From: Dendrobium chrysotoxum
Lineage: Eukaryota > Streptophyta > Magnoliopsida > Asparagales > Orchidaceae
DNA: 64,000 bases
Reading direction: 5' to 3'
Assembly: GCA_019925795.1 (NCBI GenBank)
Contig: CM034307.1
Coordinates: forward strand, 16,017,197-16,081,196
This document shows positions 48,404-59,797 of this stretch, in pieces. The position numbers were made by a program, and so were the translations under genes. Under the pieces are notes generated by a model that was given only the letters and a program-made list of their open reading frames with translations, made no database searches and was not told the DNA's origin. The first letter of the stretch is position 1; the number at the start of each line of letters is the position of its first letter.

Positions 48404-50767
48404 TATCATCCTTTTGCCTTATGCTAAATCCTAGAAAGTAGGTCAGTTCTCCCATCATACTCATCTTAAACTCCTTACTCATTATTTTCAGAAATTCAAA
48501 ACATAGATTTTTATCAAAATATCCAAACAAAATATCATCTACATAAATTTGGACAATTAGTAGCTCATCTTCTACCTTTTTTAGAAATAGGGTGGTCTCT
48601 ACGCTCCCCTTAACAAAGGTTCTTTCTAGTAGAAATGTGCTTAACCTTTCATACCATGCCCTAGGTACTTATTTTAGTCCATGTAATGCCTTTTTTATTT
48701 TGAATATATGACAAGGAAATTGTGAGTTTTCAAAGCCTGGGGGTTGTTTAACATACACATCATTTTTTATTACCCCGTTCAAAAAGCCACTTTTGACATC
48801 TATTTGGTACAGTTTGAATCCCTTAAAATAAGCAAAGGCTAGTAGCACCCTAATGGCTTCTAATCTTGCTACAAGGGTAAAGGTCTCTTTAAGTTAATCT
48901 CTTCTATATGGTTATACCCCTTAACCACTAATCTTGCTTTATTTCTAACCAATACACCAGAATCATTCATTTTGTTTTTGAAAACATATTTAGTTCCAAT
49001 AACACTCTAATCCTTAGGTTCTTTAATTAGTTTCCAAACATCATTTCTTATAAATTGATTTAACTCTTCTTACATGGTTAGGATCAAGAATTCATCAGAT
49101 AGGGCTTGATTAATGTTGGTGGGTTCAGTCATTGAGATGAAGGCAGAGTAGTTTACTTTTTTTCTAAGTCTATGCCTAGTTCTAACACCTTCAGATGGGT
49201 GTCCTAAGATCAGTTCTTTAGGATGAATTGAAGAATATCTCCATTCTCTAGGTATTGTGTTTTCAGGTTCTACCCATTCCTTTAGATTTCTAGATTCTAC
49301 TCCTTGGGTAATTTCTACTGCTTCTTCTTCCACCCTAAATCCTCAAGAATTATCAAATTTATTAAATACAATATGAGTGGTCTCCTCTATCACTTGTGTC
49401 TTTTTATTGAAGACTCTATAGGATTTTCTAACATTTGACTAACCTAGGAATACTCCTTATAGTAAGATTTAAATTTTTAATTCTCAAATTCTCCACCGTG
49501 GTTACTATGATTTGTTAAAATTTCATAACCTAGTTTCCTTTGAATCTAAGTGGAAAAATAACCTAAACTTCTCAAATGATTCACTTTTATGAGATAGGAA
49601 TCTAGCCCAAGTAAACCTTGAGTAATAATCAATAATTACATACCCAAAGACTTCTCCTCCTAGGCTTATTGTGCTGACAAGTCCAAGGAGATCTATGTAA
49701 AGGACTTTTAAGGGTTTGCTAGTGTTAATGCCTTTCATTAAGTTGAAGGAGGATTTGACTTGTTTCCCCAATTGACAGGCATCACACAGGTGGTCCTTAG
49801 TGAACTCTGATTTGGGAATTCCTTAACTAAGTCTTTTTGGGTGATTTTTCTAAGGCTTTTCAAGCTTGCATGACACACTCTTCTATGCCATAACTAGGTT
49901 TCATCAATAATTATTTCTAAGAAAAGAGCAATATTAGATTTAATGCATTTTAGATCAAGCATGTAGACATTATTGATTCTCCTTCCTTGTAAAATAGTGT
50001 TGTTATTTAAGCCTATTGTGTAGCTAGCAGATAAAAATTTTATGCTAAAGCCTTTATCATAGAGCTGGCTGGTGCTAAACAGATTAATTTTTAGTCCATC
50101 AACCAATAAAATATTTTAATGATGAAATTTTTTCAGTTGCCAATTATACCTGAGCCCCCCACTATCCTAGTGATATTATCTGCAAGTGCTACCTTGCCTC
50201 CTGCCCTAGCTTCCAGCGAATGAATTGGTTTACATCTCCAGTCATCTGTCTTGAACATCTACTATCTAGATACCACATGCTCTCATGAGGCCTTTTGTGA
50301 GACCACCCCATTAAATTCATTAGTGGTAAGATTTGGGAACCCAAAAAAAAGTTTTGGTTCCACCTTATGGAATGTGGGATGAAATGCTTGTATGCTATGC
50401 TGTGAAATATATAATTTTGGTCTCCACACTAAATGTGTTCTGTGATGGATAGTGCAAGTATGGGAGATGTGTCCTAGCATATCATAAGAAGAATATCTAA
50501 CTCCAAGAAAAAGTTTTACTAATCTATGTGGGTTATGGTGCCTCTTCCTAGGTTTGAATGCATGCTGTGATGGTGTTTTATGAAACTATGTAAGTTTAGG
50601 AAGTGTTTTGTTTTCTTTAAAAGCAGTTAGTTCAACTTGTAAAAACTTATTTATACTTTTAAGAATTGAATTTTCAATCTTCAATACATGCTCCCTACTA
50701 TCTAATTGAGATGCAAGAGTTATTTCTAATTTCTTAAATGCATTCTCTAATTCAACATGCAATGTTT
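48404..50767 (-). pseudogene. Element E triplication unit 3, with integrase deletion
   Basis: In element direction this is the first unit, continuous with the start of gag. It holds the gag helix METLHVELENAFKKLEITL (50771-50586), a knuckle with Cys to Tyr (YDMLGHISHTC, about 50500-50465), protease MWYLDSRCSRQMTGD (DSG to DSR), MVDGLKINLFSTSQLYDKGF (about 50106), integrase start 49771-49523, then a deletion of about 330 bp at about 49460 that removes the end of the core, a linker frame 49333-49070, and RT with IYVDDILF near 48545. It is joined to unit 2 gag at about 48402-48405. Confidence 0.83.
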
Positions 50768-51550
50768 CCAAGGAATCATGTTCAGTAGTTAAATCAATAT
50801 ACTTTTTGTTCTAAGTATCAAATTCATCTGGTAAAGCCATGTGATTACTATACAGAGTGGAATGATCTTTTCTTAGGCTTTCATACTCTTTCTATATAAT
50901 TGAAAAGTCAAATTTAAGGCTGGCTTATGATTTTTTAAGCTTCCTATATACAGTATAAATTTTTTTAGAAACTTTAAATAATTGATCATATGTAAGCTCA
51001 CATATGTCCTCTTGATCAGAATGATCAAGATGATCATCTGCCATTAAGCATAGGTTGGTTACCTCCTCTTTTATTTTAGTTTTAGAAGAGTCTAATGCTG
51101 AGTCTGCCTAGAAAGCTTTTTGAGTCCTTTGCTTGCCCGATCTTGAATTTAGATTTTTCTTCATCCTTCTCCTTGCTTGGGTAAGATTTAAGAGTTCGGT
51201 AATCAGACTTCAGGTGCCCTGGCTCCTGTATTCAAAGCATATAACATCAGAATTAATTTTAGAATTTTTTCTATTCTTACCTTTACTCTATTGTTGCTGA
51301 CATTTTTCTTTTCCATTAAAATGTTTTTGAATTGCCTAGTAATCAGTGCAATATCATCATCATCATCTTGTCCAGAAGAGTCACTATTAGAATCATTAGC
51401 CTATAAGGCTGCATCTTTCTCTTTTTTCTTTTCACCTGTATCAAGCTGCCTTTGACTCACTCCTTGCTCGTAGGCAATGAGTGACCCAAGTAAGTTATTA
51501 ATAAAATAAACATTTAGATCTTTAGATCCAGTAATGGTAGTGATTTTTGC
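50768..51550 (-). pseudogene. Element E gag, middle part
   Basis: Continuation of gag to the insertion site of element A. It contains the helical segment before the triplication junction, a first zinc-knuckle position at about 51229-51190 reading ICFEYRSQGT then a stop (second Cys to Tyr, His lost), and the end of the UBN2-like region LNVYFINNLLGSLIAYEQGV (about 51515-51455). It stops at TTTGC (51546-51550), the target duplication of element A. Confidence 0.75.
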
Positions 51551-52155
51551 TAAAAGTTCGATAGGGATGTTAAGCCCTGATGAACTAGTCCCGAGGCTAA
51601 CCAAGAGGGGGGTGGATTAGTTATTTTAAAAATTCGTGAGCAACAGGAAAGATCTTTTGATAATTTGTAGCGGAAACAAGTAAACAGAGTAATGAAAAGG
51701 TCAATCATAGATTTTACCCAAGCAGATTATAATAGAAAATAAAGTGCAGAAAATAATCAGAAAGAGCACACCAGATTTTATAGTAGTTCGGTCAACTTGA
51801 CCAACGTCCACTCCCCGAAGCCTCCCCTCCGGGTATTGTACTAACACAAAAGTGACTCTCCTTTTGCTCCCACAGCAAGGAAGAGAAGCCTGTACAAACC
51901 TCCTTTTCACCAACCCGGTGAGGCAGAGAACCTGAACTCCTTTCACTTCCTCCTAAAGCAGGTAGAGAACTCGGACTCCTTTTGCTTCCTCCTGAAGCAG
52001 ACAGAGAACCTCGATCTTCTTGCGGAAGATCCTCCCACAGAAAACACTGACAAGATAAGAGATGACGAATGAAGAAGATGACTCTAATCCTTGCTTAGAG
52101 CAACTTTTGTGAATCTCTCACAAACTCCCCCTCATAAGATTCTCTCTCTATCTCC

Positions 52156-52193
<38 letters not shown>

Positions 52194-52247
52194 GATTTCT
52201 CTGGAAAGGAAAGTGGCAAAAAATTTTTCTTGTTGGAAGAAAAAGAT

Positions 52248-52256
52248 CTTAAATAG
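52248..52256 (-). promoter_or_regulatory. TATA-like box, element A 3' LTR
   Basis: The minus strand reads CTATTTAAG, identical to the box of the 5' LTR (60482-60490) and of LTR-C and element E. Confidence 0.55.
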
Positions 52257-52284
52257 GAGGGCTCAAAAATTGCCCTAAATCTCA

Positions 52285-53125
52285 ACTGGTCATCAAATAT
52301 CTTTCAGCATGATCAGTCGATCGTCCTGTACAATCAGTTCAAAATCACACGTATCAACCTAAATGATCTGGTTCCTCTAGATGATTAGTAGATAAGAGTA
52401 GTTCAGATCGTCCCGCACAATTCTGCGATCGTACGAGAAGATTAGTGTAATCAAAAATTTCATCCAGAAGATAGCTCTAGTCATCCAGGGGAACTTGAGC
52501 TGGATGATCTAAAAATGACTTGATCATCCAGGATTATATGTCTATCATCCTTTACCATTAGTTCAAAAAGTGCAAAAATCGTCTGGTTCACAGCTTTGGA
52601 CGTACAGGTCAGAACATGCTAGATGATTTCAAAATAACTTGATCGTCCGAGATGATATGGGCATCGTCCAATACGGTTAGTAATGGGATTATCATCCTGC
52701 ACATAGCTCTTGATGTACAGGTGATAGGCATTGGACGATCAGAATTTTTAACACATCGTCTCGTACATTTAACACATTGTCCTGTACGATCCTGTAATAG
52801 TCCAGGATGATATGATCGAATCAATTAGACCTTAATTACTTTCCTTAAACACCAGACTAATTTAGGCATGATTATAATGGATTATCTAGGATAATGCACG
52901 TATCATCCGGGACGATCAGACCAACTCTCTAAAAATAAAAACTTGCCTAGCTTAATTTGGCGGCTGAGAATTTTTAATTTAGGCCTATCATCCTGTACGA
53001 TATTCGGATCATCCAGGATGATCAACTGAATCAAATCGACTTAACATGATCATCCTAATTAGGGTTTCTATTTTCACTAGATCATCCAGGATGATATGAA
53101 TATCCTCTAGGATGATCTGAACAAA
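52285..53125. repeat. Variant palindrome array (CC/GG type), element A 3' LTR
   Basis: The dominant unit here is ATCATCCAGGATGAT rather than ATCGTACNGTACGAT. Clear copies: 52987-53001 with 53008-53022, and 53081-53095 with 53102-53116. Doublet spacing is about 21 bases. Mixed forms with one arm of each type also occur (ATCATCCTGTACGAT at 52987). Confidence 0.8.
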
Positions 53126-53382
53126 ATTTTCAGATAGAAACTCTAACTCACTAAAACTCTCCTCCTGAGTGTGTGTGTCTAAGGTTACTTAGTGAGGGGA
53201 TCAATTACATTACATTTGAATCAAGAAAGGAAAAAATTACAATTAAACACACCCGGACCCGATCTGGAGTTGGCTTAGATTACATTTGATATTTTATACC
53301 TAAAATGATTAGCCAAGTAAAATAGAACACAAACATATTTTTTATCATCAAAACTATACTTCTTGAATCCAAATTTGCAACA

Positions 53383-53396
53383 ATCTCCCCTTTTTT
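53383..53396 (-). other. Polypurine tract of element A
   Basis: The minus strand reads AAAAAAGGGGAGAT immediately before the 3' LTR TGTTGC start. Confidence 0.85.
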
Positions 53397-54889
53397 GATG
53401 ATGGCAAACATTTATGCAGTAGTTTCAATTAAAACAGACAGGAGTAATCAACGCACATACGAAAGAAAATATTTCATTTTAAATTTTACTAAACACAAAA
53501 TAGAATAAGGGAAATAATTATAATACAAAAATAGTAAAAGAAACTACTAGTCACTCAAAACACTGACTCCCCCTTTTGACATCAGAAAAAGGAGGAAGAA
53601 CAGACACAACAATACAAACAAAAAATACACAAAATAAAAAAAATAAAAGCAAATTAAATAAAAAATAGAAACAAGAAAAAACAAAACTAAAAATAATAAT
53701 TTTTTTTAATCGATAAGCTCTAGTAATTTAAAATTTTCCCTTGATTTTTAATCCAAAAACCAATAAGAAGAAGATCGACAATGCTGAAATCTAGAAAGGT
53801 TAGAAAATCAACTTTCGTAACTCTCACCTCGGATACCTTATAGGTTCAAATTACTTTCAAAACAAAAGTCCAATTCAGAAGAAAAGAAATTAGATTCGAA
53901 AAGAGATCCTTTCAAGCTTTGTTCTAGAAAAATATCTGATATAATAGTATTACAAAGTAAGGAATCAGAAATCATGATTTTTCGTCTCAAAATTTTGAAA
54001 ATATTAAGTGGTGTATGGATTTTTCTAAAATATTTAAAGATCTGAAAGAGAAGAAAGCCTATTTCTTTGTGGGCTCATTTTGTGCCTCTTTTTTTAATTT
54101 GTTTGGCGCTTTGTGCATCTTTTGATTTTTGATAGACTTTGTGAATCCTTTCAATTTTTGGCGACATTACGCATTTTTTTTAGTTTGGGCTAATTCTATG
54201 CTGCTTTTCATTTGGCACTCTTTACGCATCTTTTGTAAGCTTGCTCCCTTTCAAAATCGTTAAAGAATCTTAGCCGTGAAATTACCTTCCAAACATAAGA
54301 GACGATAAAACTCACTCTCTACAATAAGGAAGAGTAATTCACAAAACAAAAACCATACATCCTATGATAAGTGCAATCACTTGGTTAAAAAAAATATAAC
54401 AATGACTCAAAACTTTGAAAACACTATTCATATGAGATAGATTACTGTAGGAAGATAAAATAGATCTCTAATTCAAAAACTAGCTTTTTAATTTTGAAGA
54501 AGAATTTTATCAAAAAGAAATAATACACTATTAAAGGAGTTAGAGGAAGAGAAACAATCATCAATGTTTCTTCCCTTTAGTAGATCCAGTGGAATCAATC
54601 ACTGCTTACAAACTTCCAAACAAAAAACAAGGCAAAACTTTCAGTCAGAAATTTAGTTTATCAGCAGTAGTGAGCAGTGATCTAATTTTTTTTTATAAAA
54701 GGAATAAAATAGTGAATCAAAAACACGTGGAACATCTTATCAAAATAAATGCTCAAATCAGAAATGCACCAATAAAATAAAAGAAAATCAGTAGTGAATA
54801 AAAATAAAATAGGAAACAGACAGTCAAATCCAAAGTCTAACATAAACAAAATAAAAATAGAATAACTCAGAAATCATCAGTCATCAGAA
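53397..54889 (-). other. Element A 3' non-coding region
   Basis: No gene was recognised; no envelope-like frame is present. The hairpin-repeat block is at 54078-54236, with units such as GGCGCTTTGTGCATC and a 'gggctcattttgtgcctc' unit at the left. The rest closely parallels element B. Confidence 0.7.
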
Positions 54890-55780
54890 TCATGCATTTA
54901 TGTCAATCACACCCAATCTGGTCCTCAAAATGCTAAATGAGTCAAAGGCCAGTGGTTTGTGAAGATGTCAGCCAGTTGATTTTCAGTTGCTACATGGTGT
55001 AGCTCAATGTCCCCTTTTGTAACATCGTCCCTAATAAAGTGATGCCTTATGTCAATGTGTTTGGTTCTTGAATGTTGGATGGGATTCTTAGAAATATAAA
55101 TGGTACTAGTATTATCACACAGAATATAAATTATGCCAACAGGTAATCCTAAATCCAAAACTTATTGCTTCAACCAAAGGACTTAGGCTACACAACTTCC
55201 TAAGGCAATGTACTCAGCTTCAGCAGTGGAAACTGCAACTAAGTTCTATTTTCTACTAGAACAGAAGACTAAAGACTATCCTATGAAATGGCAAGTTCTA
55301 GAAATATTCTTTCTATCCACCCTACACCCTGCAAAGTCAGAATTAGAATATCCAATAATCTCAAAAAAAGTGTTGTGCCTAGGATACCAGATTCTTAGGT
55401 TTGGGGTCCCTAAAAGATATCTAAGAATTCTCTTAACAGTAGTCAGGTGGGACTCTTTAGGATCAGCTTGAAATCTAGCACAAAGATAAACACTAAACAT
55501 AATATCAGGTCGACTAGCAGTCAGGTAAAGCAGTGATCCAATTATTCCTCTATATTTCTTCTGATCAATAGATTTTCCATTTGAATCCTTATCTAACTGA
55601 ACAGAGGAGCTCATGGGAGTGTTGATTGGCTTAGTTTTGTCCATTTCATATTTCTTCAAACTTTCCTTAGTGTATTTAGATTGATTGAGAAAGGTTTCAT
55701 CATCCATTTGCCTTATGCTAAACCCCAAAAAGTAGGATAATTCTCCCATCATACTCATCTCAAACTTCTTACTCATTATT
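54890..55780 (-). pseudogene. Element A pol: RNase H and connection
   Basis: Reads from MSKKFEMSMMGELSYFLGFSIRQ (55776) through SLLYLTASRPDIMFSV and a YSNSDFAGC block (family SDxDwAG; first acidic residue changed), then stops, and a last frame 55158-54925 with DNTSTIYISKNP, HIDIRHHFIRD and ATENQLADIF, ending near 54890-54892 in TGA. The domain degrades RNA in the RNA/DNA hybrid. Interrupted by stops near 55270 and 55170 and by a frameshift near 54930. Confidence 0.85.
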
Positions 55781-56700
55781 TTAGAACAATCATCACATAA
55801 AATTTTATTAGAAGATCTAAAAATTATATCATCAACATAGATCTAGATAATGAGTAAATCATCCCCTACTCTCCTTAGAAAAAGGGTGGTATCTCTACTC
55901 CCCTTAACAAACTCTCTTTCTAACCGGAATGTGCTAAACCTCTCATACCAAGCTCTAGGTGCCTGTTTCAATCCATATAAGGCCTTTTTTAATTTGTAAA
56001 CATTATTTAGATATTGGGAACTCTCAAAACCTGGGCGTTGCTCTACGTAGACATCCTCTTTTATTATCCCATTGAAAAAGGTACTTTTGACATCCATTTG
56101 AAATAACTTAAATCCTTTATAACTAGCAAAGGCTAGTAGCACTCTAATGGCTTCCAATCTAGCTACAGTGGCAAAAGTCTCCTCAAAATCAATCTATTTA
56201 ATCTGATTGTACCCCTTAGCCACCAATCTTGCCTTATTCCTAACCACCACACCAGAATCGTTCATCTTATTCTTAAAGACCCACTTGGTTCCCACTATAC
56301 TTTGACTCCTAGGTCTTTCTACTAACTCCCAAACATCATTTCTTACAGAATAATTCAGTTCCTCTCGCATAGCTAAGATCCAAAATTCTTCAGAAAGGGC
56401 TTGATTGATGTTGGTGGGTTCAATCATTGAGATAAAAGCAGGGTGGTTTACTTCTTTCCTAAGTCCATGCCTAGTCCTAACACCTTCAGAAGAGTTTCCT
56501 AAGATCAGTTCTTTAAGATGGCTCAAAGAATATCTCCATTCTCTAGGCAAAATATTTTGAGGCTCTACCCTTTCCTCTAGATTTGTATTTTTAACTCCTT
56601 GGGTAATCTCTCCTACATCTTCTTCTTTCTCAACTCTAGTCTCCTTGGGATCAGATTCATCAAACACCACATGAGTTGTTTCTTTCACCACCAATGTCCT
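55781..56700 (-). pseudogene. Element A pol: reverse transcriptase
   Basis: Two open parts: the linker plus RT start (to 56194, with GTKWVFKNKMNDSGVVVRNK and ARLVAKGYNQIK) and RT fingers/palm (56157-55843, with MEAIRVLLAFASYKGF, FQMDVKSTFFNG carrying the first catalytic Asp, and LYGLKQAPRAWYERF). A TAG falls at the end of DDLLII, immediately before IYVDD; element B has CAG at that codon. The YVDD itself is intact (about 55835). Confidence 0.88.
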
Positions 56701-57590
56701 TTTATTAAACACCCTAAAGGATTTCCCCACACTAGAATAGCTTAAGAACACTCCTTCATCAGATTTGGGTTCTAATTTTCTAAAATATGAGTTCCTGTTA
56801 TTCAGAATGAAAACCTTACAACCAAAGACATGGAGGTGGGACAGGTTTGGAGTTATACCCTGAATGATCTCATAAGATGTCTTATTTAGATTTGATCTAA
56901 CATTCATCGTATTCAGCACATAAAAGGTAGTGTTCATTGCTTCATCCCAAAAGTATTTTGGAAGTGAATACTCAGCAAGCATGGCTCTAGCGGCTTCCAC
57001 TAAGGTTCTATTCTTTCTTTCAGCTACCCCGCTCTACTGAGGGGTCCTAGGAGCTGAAAAAGTATGATTAATCCCTTGCTCATCATAGAATGTTCCAAAT
57101 CTCATATTTTCAAACTCTCCACCATAATCACTATGAATAGTAAAGATCTTACAACATAACTTCCTCTGAATCCAAGTGGAGAAAGACTTAAACTAATCTA
57201 TGTGATAAAAATTTAATCCAAGTGAACCTCGAGTAATCATCAACAATCACAAATCCATAAACTTTCCCTCCTAAGCTGGCAGTGCTAATGGGTCCAAAGA
57301 GATCCATGTGAAGGACTTCTAAAGGTTTAGAGGTGCTAATATCCTTAACAAAGTGAAAGGAGGACTGGACTTGCTTCCCCAATTGACAGGCATCACACAG
57401 GTGATCCTTAGTGAACTTAAGCTTGGGGACACCTCTAACTAAGTCCTTTTGGGTGACTCTCATAAGGGTTTTCATACTGGCATGACATAATCTACTTTGC
57501 CACAACCAAGACTCATCAGCAACAGTTTTTAAGCAAATTGAAACATCAGCTTTAAAGCAACTTACATCCAACATGTAAATATTGTTGATT
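56701..57590 (-). pseudogene. Element A pol: integrase
   Basis: From 57574: pre-integrase MLDVSCFKADVSICLKTV, SWLWQSRLCHASMKTL (zinc-binding His/Cys region) and LCDACQLGKQ, then LEVLHMDLFGPISTASLGG with the first Asp and VIVDDYSRFTWIKFLSH. A small deletion or frameshift near 57190 follows, and the second-Asp region is decayed. TAG at 57034-57036 replaces Gln in TPQQ(N/S)GVAERKNR; then MEAARAMLAEYSLPKYFWDEAMNT (from 57000) with the Glu region and the FRVFNKRTLVV block. Inactive as it stands. Confidence 0.87.
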
Positions 57591-57930
57591 CTTTGTCCCT
57601 ATAAAACAAATTTGTCATTTAAGCTTATAATGCAGTAAGTGGGCATGAATTTGATGTTGTATCCTTTATCACAGAGTTAACTGATGCTCAGTAAGTTATG
57701 TTTCAGTCCATCTATAAGTAAAACATTATCAATAATGAAATTCTTTCAATTACCAATTATAACTGATCCTACCACCCTTCTGGTGGTGTTATCTCCAAGT
57801 GTAACCTTACCTCCAGCCTTGGCCTCCAGCAAAATGAACTGATTTGGTTCTCCAATCATGTGTCTTGAATATCCACTATTTAGTTTCCACATGCTCTCAT
57901 GAGGTCTTGTGTGAGAGCACCCCTACAAAA
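57591..57930 (-). pseudogene. Element A protease
   Basis: Aspartic protease region that would cleave the gag-pol polyprotein. It reads MWKLNSGYSRHMIGE at about 57890-57845, where related copies have MWYLDSGCSRHMTGD: the catalytic Asp is Asn, so the enzyme would be dead. It continues with FILLEAKAGGKVTLGDNTTRRVVGS and a DNVLLIDGLKHNLLS-type block. Confidence 0.85.
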
Positions 57931-59744
57931 TCATCAAATGTCAGATTTAGAAACCCAAACAGGTTTGGATTCCTTCCTATGAAAAGAAGAATGCAATACA
58001 TATATGTTGTACTGTGAAACAGGCAATTTGGGCCTCCACACCTAATATGTACTATGGTGAATAGTGCAGGTGTGAGAGATGTGTCCTAACATGCCACAAG
58101 AAAAACATCTAACAACAGGAAAAGGGTTAAATAATCTACGTGGGTGATGGTGCCTCTTCCTAGGTTTGTATGAATCATGCTTTGATGATTTTGAAACAGA
58201 TTCTTCAAAAAGTGGAGGTGCATAAAACTATATAAAAGTAGGAGGTCTTTCATTTTTCTCAAAAGCACTAATTTTAACACTCAAAAATTCATTTTCTTTC
58301 TTCAGACTTCCAATTTCAAATTTCAGATGATGTTCACTACTATCTAAATTTGATGCAAGAGTTTCTATTTCTTTAAATGTAGCTTGTAATTCAACATGCA
58401 ATGTTTTTAATAAATCATGCTCAATAATTAAATCAGAATGCTTTTTATTCAATTCATCAAATTTATCAAGTAAGGAGATGTGATTGCTATCAAGTGTAGA
58501 GTAATCTTTAACCATAACATCATACTCTTTTTGCAAAGTTAAGTAATCCAATTTCAGGCTAGCATGCAATTTCTTAAGTTTTCTATAAGATGAATGAATT
58601 ATCTCAGAAACTTCTAGCAATTGATCATAAGTAAGCACACAACCTCTTCTTGATCAGATTGATCAGGATGATCATCAACCATCAGATACAGATTTATAGT
58701 CTCCTCCTCAGCTTCAATCTCAGAGGAGTCAAATGCAAAATCTGCCCAGAACGCCTTTTGAATCCACATCTTATCCTTCATGAACTTGGATTTCTCCTCT
58801 CCCTTCTCCTTGCTTGGGTGAGCCTTAAGTGTAGGGCAATCGACCTTAATGTATCCAGGCTTCCTGCATTCAAAGAAAATAGTATAAGATGAACCTTTAA
58901 AATTTTTACTGGACTTACACTTGTTCCTCTTCTAAAAATTCTTGTGTTTCTTCCTTAGAAAGCTTCTGAATTTCCTAGTGATTAAGGCAATATCATCGCT
59001 ATCAGAAATGGAAGTATCAGTATCACTATCGTTGGCCTTCAGTGCCATAGTATTCTCCTTCTTCATCTCACCTACATCAAGCTATCTTTGATTCACCCCT
59101 TGCTCGTAAGCAATGAGTGACCCAAGTAAGTTATCAATTGAATAAGTGTTCAAATCTTTGTATTCAGTAATTGTAGTTATTTTGGCATCAAAAGAAGAAG
59201 GCAAACATCTCAAAATTTTGTTCACTTTTTCATAGTTTAAAAGTTCTCTTCCTAAAGCTTGAAAAGAAGTGACAATTTGAGTGAACCTTGTATACATTTC
59301 AGAAGTTGATTCAATAGATTTCATGCGAAAAAGTTCATAGTCATGAAGCAATATGTTTAACCTAGACTGTTTGACTTCATATGTACCTTCATAAGTGATA
59401 CACAATCTATCCCAAATTTCCTTATCAGTTGTACAAGTAGAAACACGCATGTAATCCTCAAATTTTAAGGTACAGAAATAATAGTTCAAACATTTGGCAT
59501 TCAGTTGGGCTAAGTTACGATCATCAAAAGTCCATTCAGAGAAAGGAAGTTCAGTTTTAACATTATTAACCATTCTAAAAGGTGCGTCATAGCCATCTTT
59601 AACAAGCATCCACATGTGATAATCTATAGATTGAAGAAAAGTGGACATGCGAGTTTTCCAAAAATCAAAAGGTATGTTATCAAATAATGACGGTCATGTA
59701 ATTGAATAACTTTCAACAGTATTACATTTACCAAAGTTAGCCAG
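57931..59744 (-). pseudogene. Element A gag
   Basis: Capsid precursor of the SIRE type. The expected start (59742-59744) is CTG instead of ATG; it is followed by ANFGK and YSIT, then TGA at codon 17 (59694-59696). From 59648 a clean 188-residue UBN2-like frame reads MSTFLQSIDYHMWMLVKDGY to IAYEQGVNQR. A first knuckle near 58880-58840 is FFECRKPGYIKVDC (first Cys and His altered). A helical segment runs 58638-58228 (heptad-like Leu/Lys/Glu text). A second, intact knuckle CFSCGMLGHISHTC (58107-58066) precedes the protease. Confidence 0.88.
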
Positions 59745-59785
59745 GGATCGAATTCAAAGGTTTTTAAACTTAATTTTTGAATCTT

Positions 59786-59797
59786 GCTTTGATACCA
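59786..59797 (-). other. Element A primer-binding site
   Basis: The element strand reads TGGTATCAAAGC, one mismatch from the initiator tRNA-Met complement TGGTATCAGAGC, two bases inside the 5' LTR end. Confidence 0.88.

Larger units (their letters stand above)
51551..53382 (-). repeat. Element A 3' LTR
   Basis: This LTR is 1832 bp, TAAAAGTTCGATAGGG...AATTTGCAACA in plus text. It has the GTAGTTCGGTCAACTTGACC-type block (about 51782), 39-bp AGAGAACC units (about 51921-52019), a long (CT)n tract (about 52141-52192), a TATA-like box at 52248-52256 and the palindrome array 52285-53125. Confidence 0.92.

Noticed and set aside
43015..50767. Three independent nested copia elements instead of a triplication
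   Set aside because: No LTR, PBS or polypurine tract lies between units, and both junctions join the same two positions.
53397..54889. Possible envelope-like gene between pol and 3' LTR
   Set aside because: SIRE elements can carry one, but no long frame, signal peptide or membrane segment is present in A, B or E.
59786..59797. tRNA-like match (initiator tRNA-Met 3' end)
   Set aside because: Only the 12-base primer-binding complement is present, not a cloverleaf; it is a PBS.
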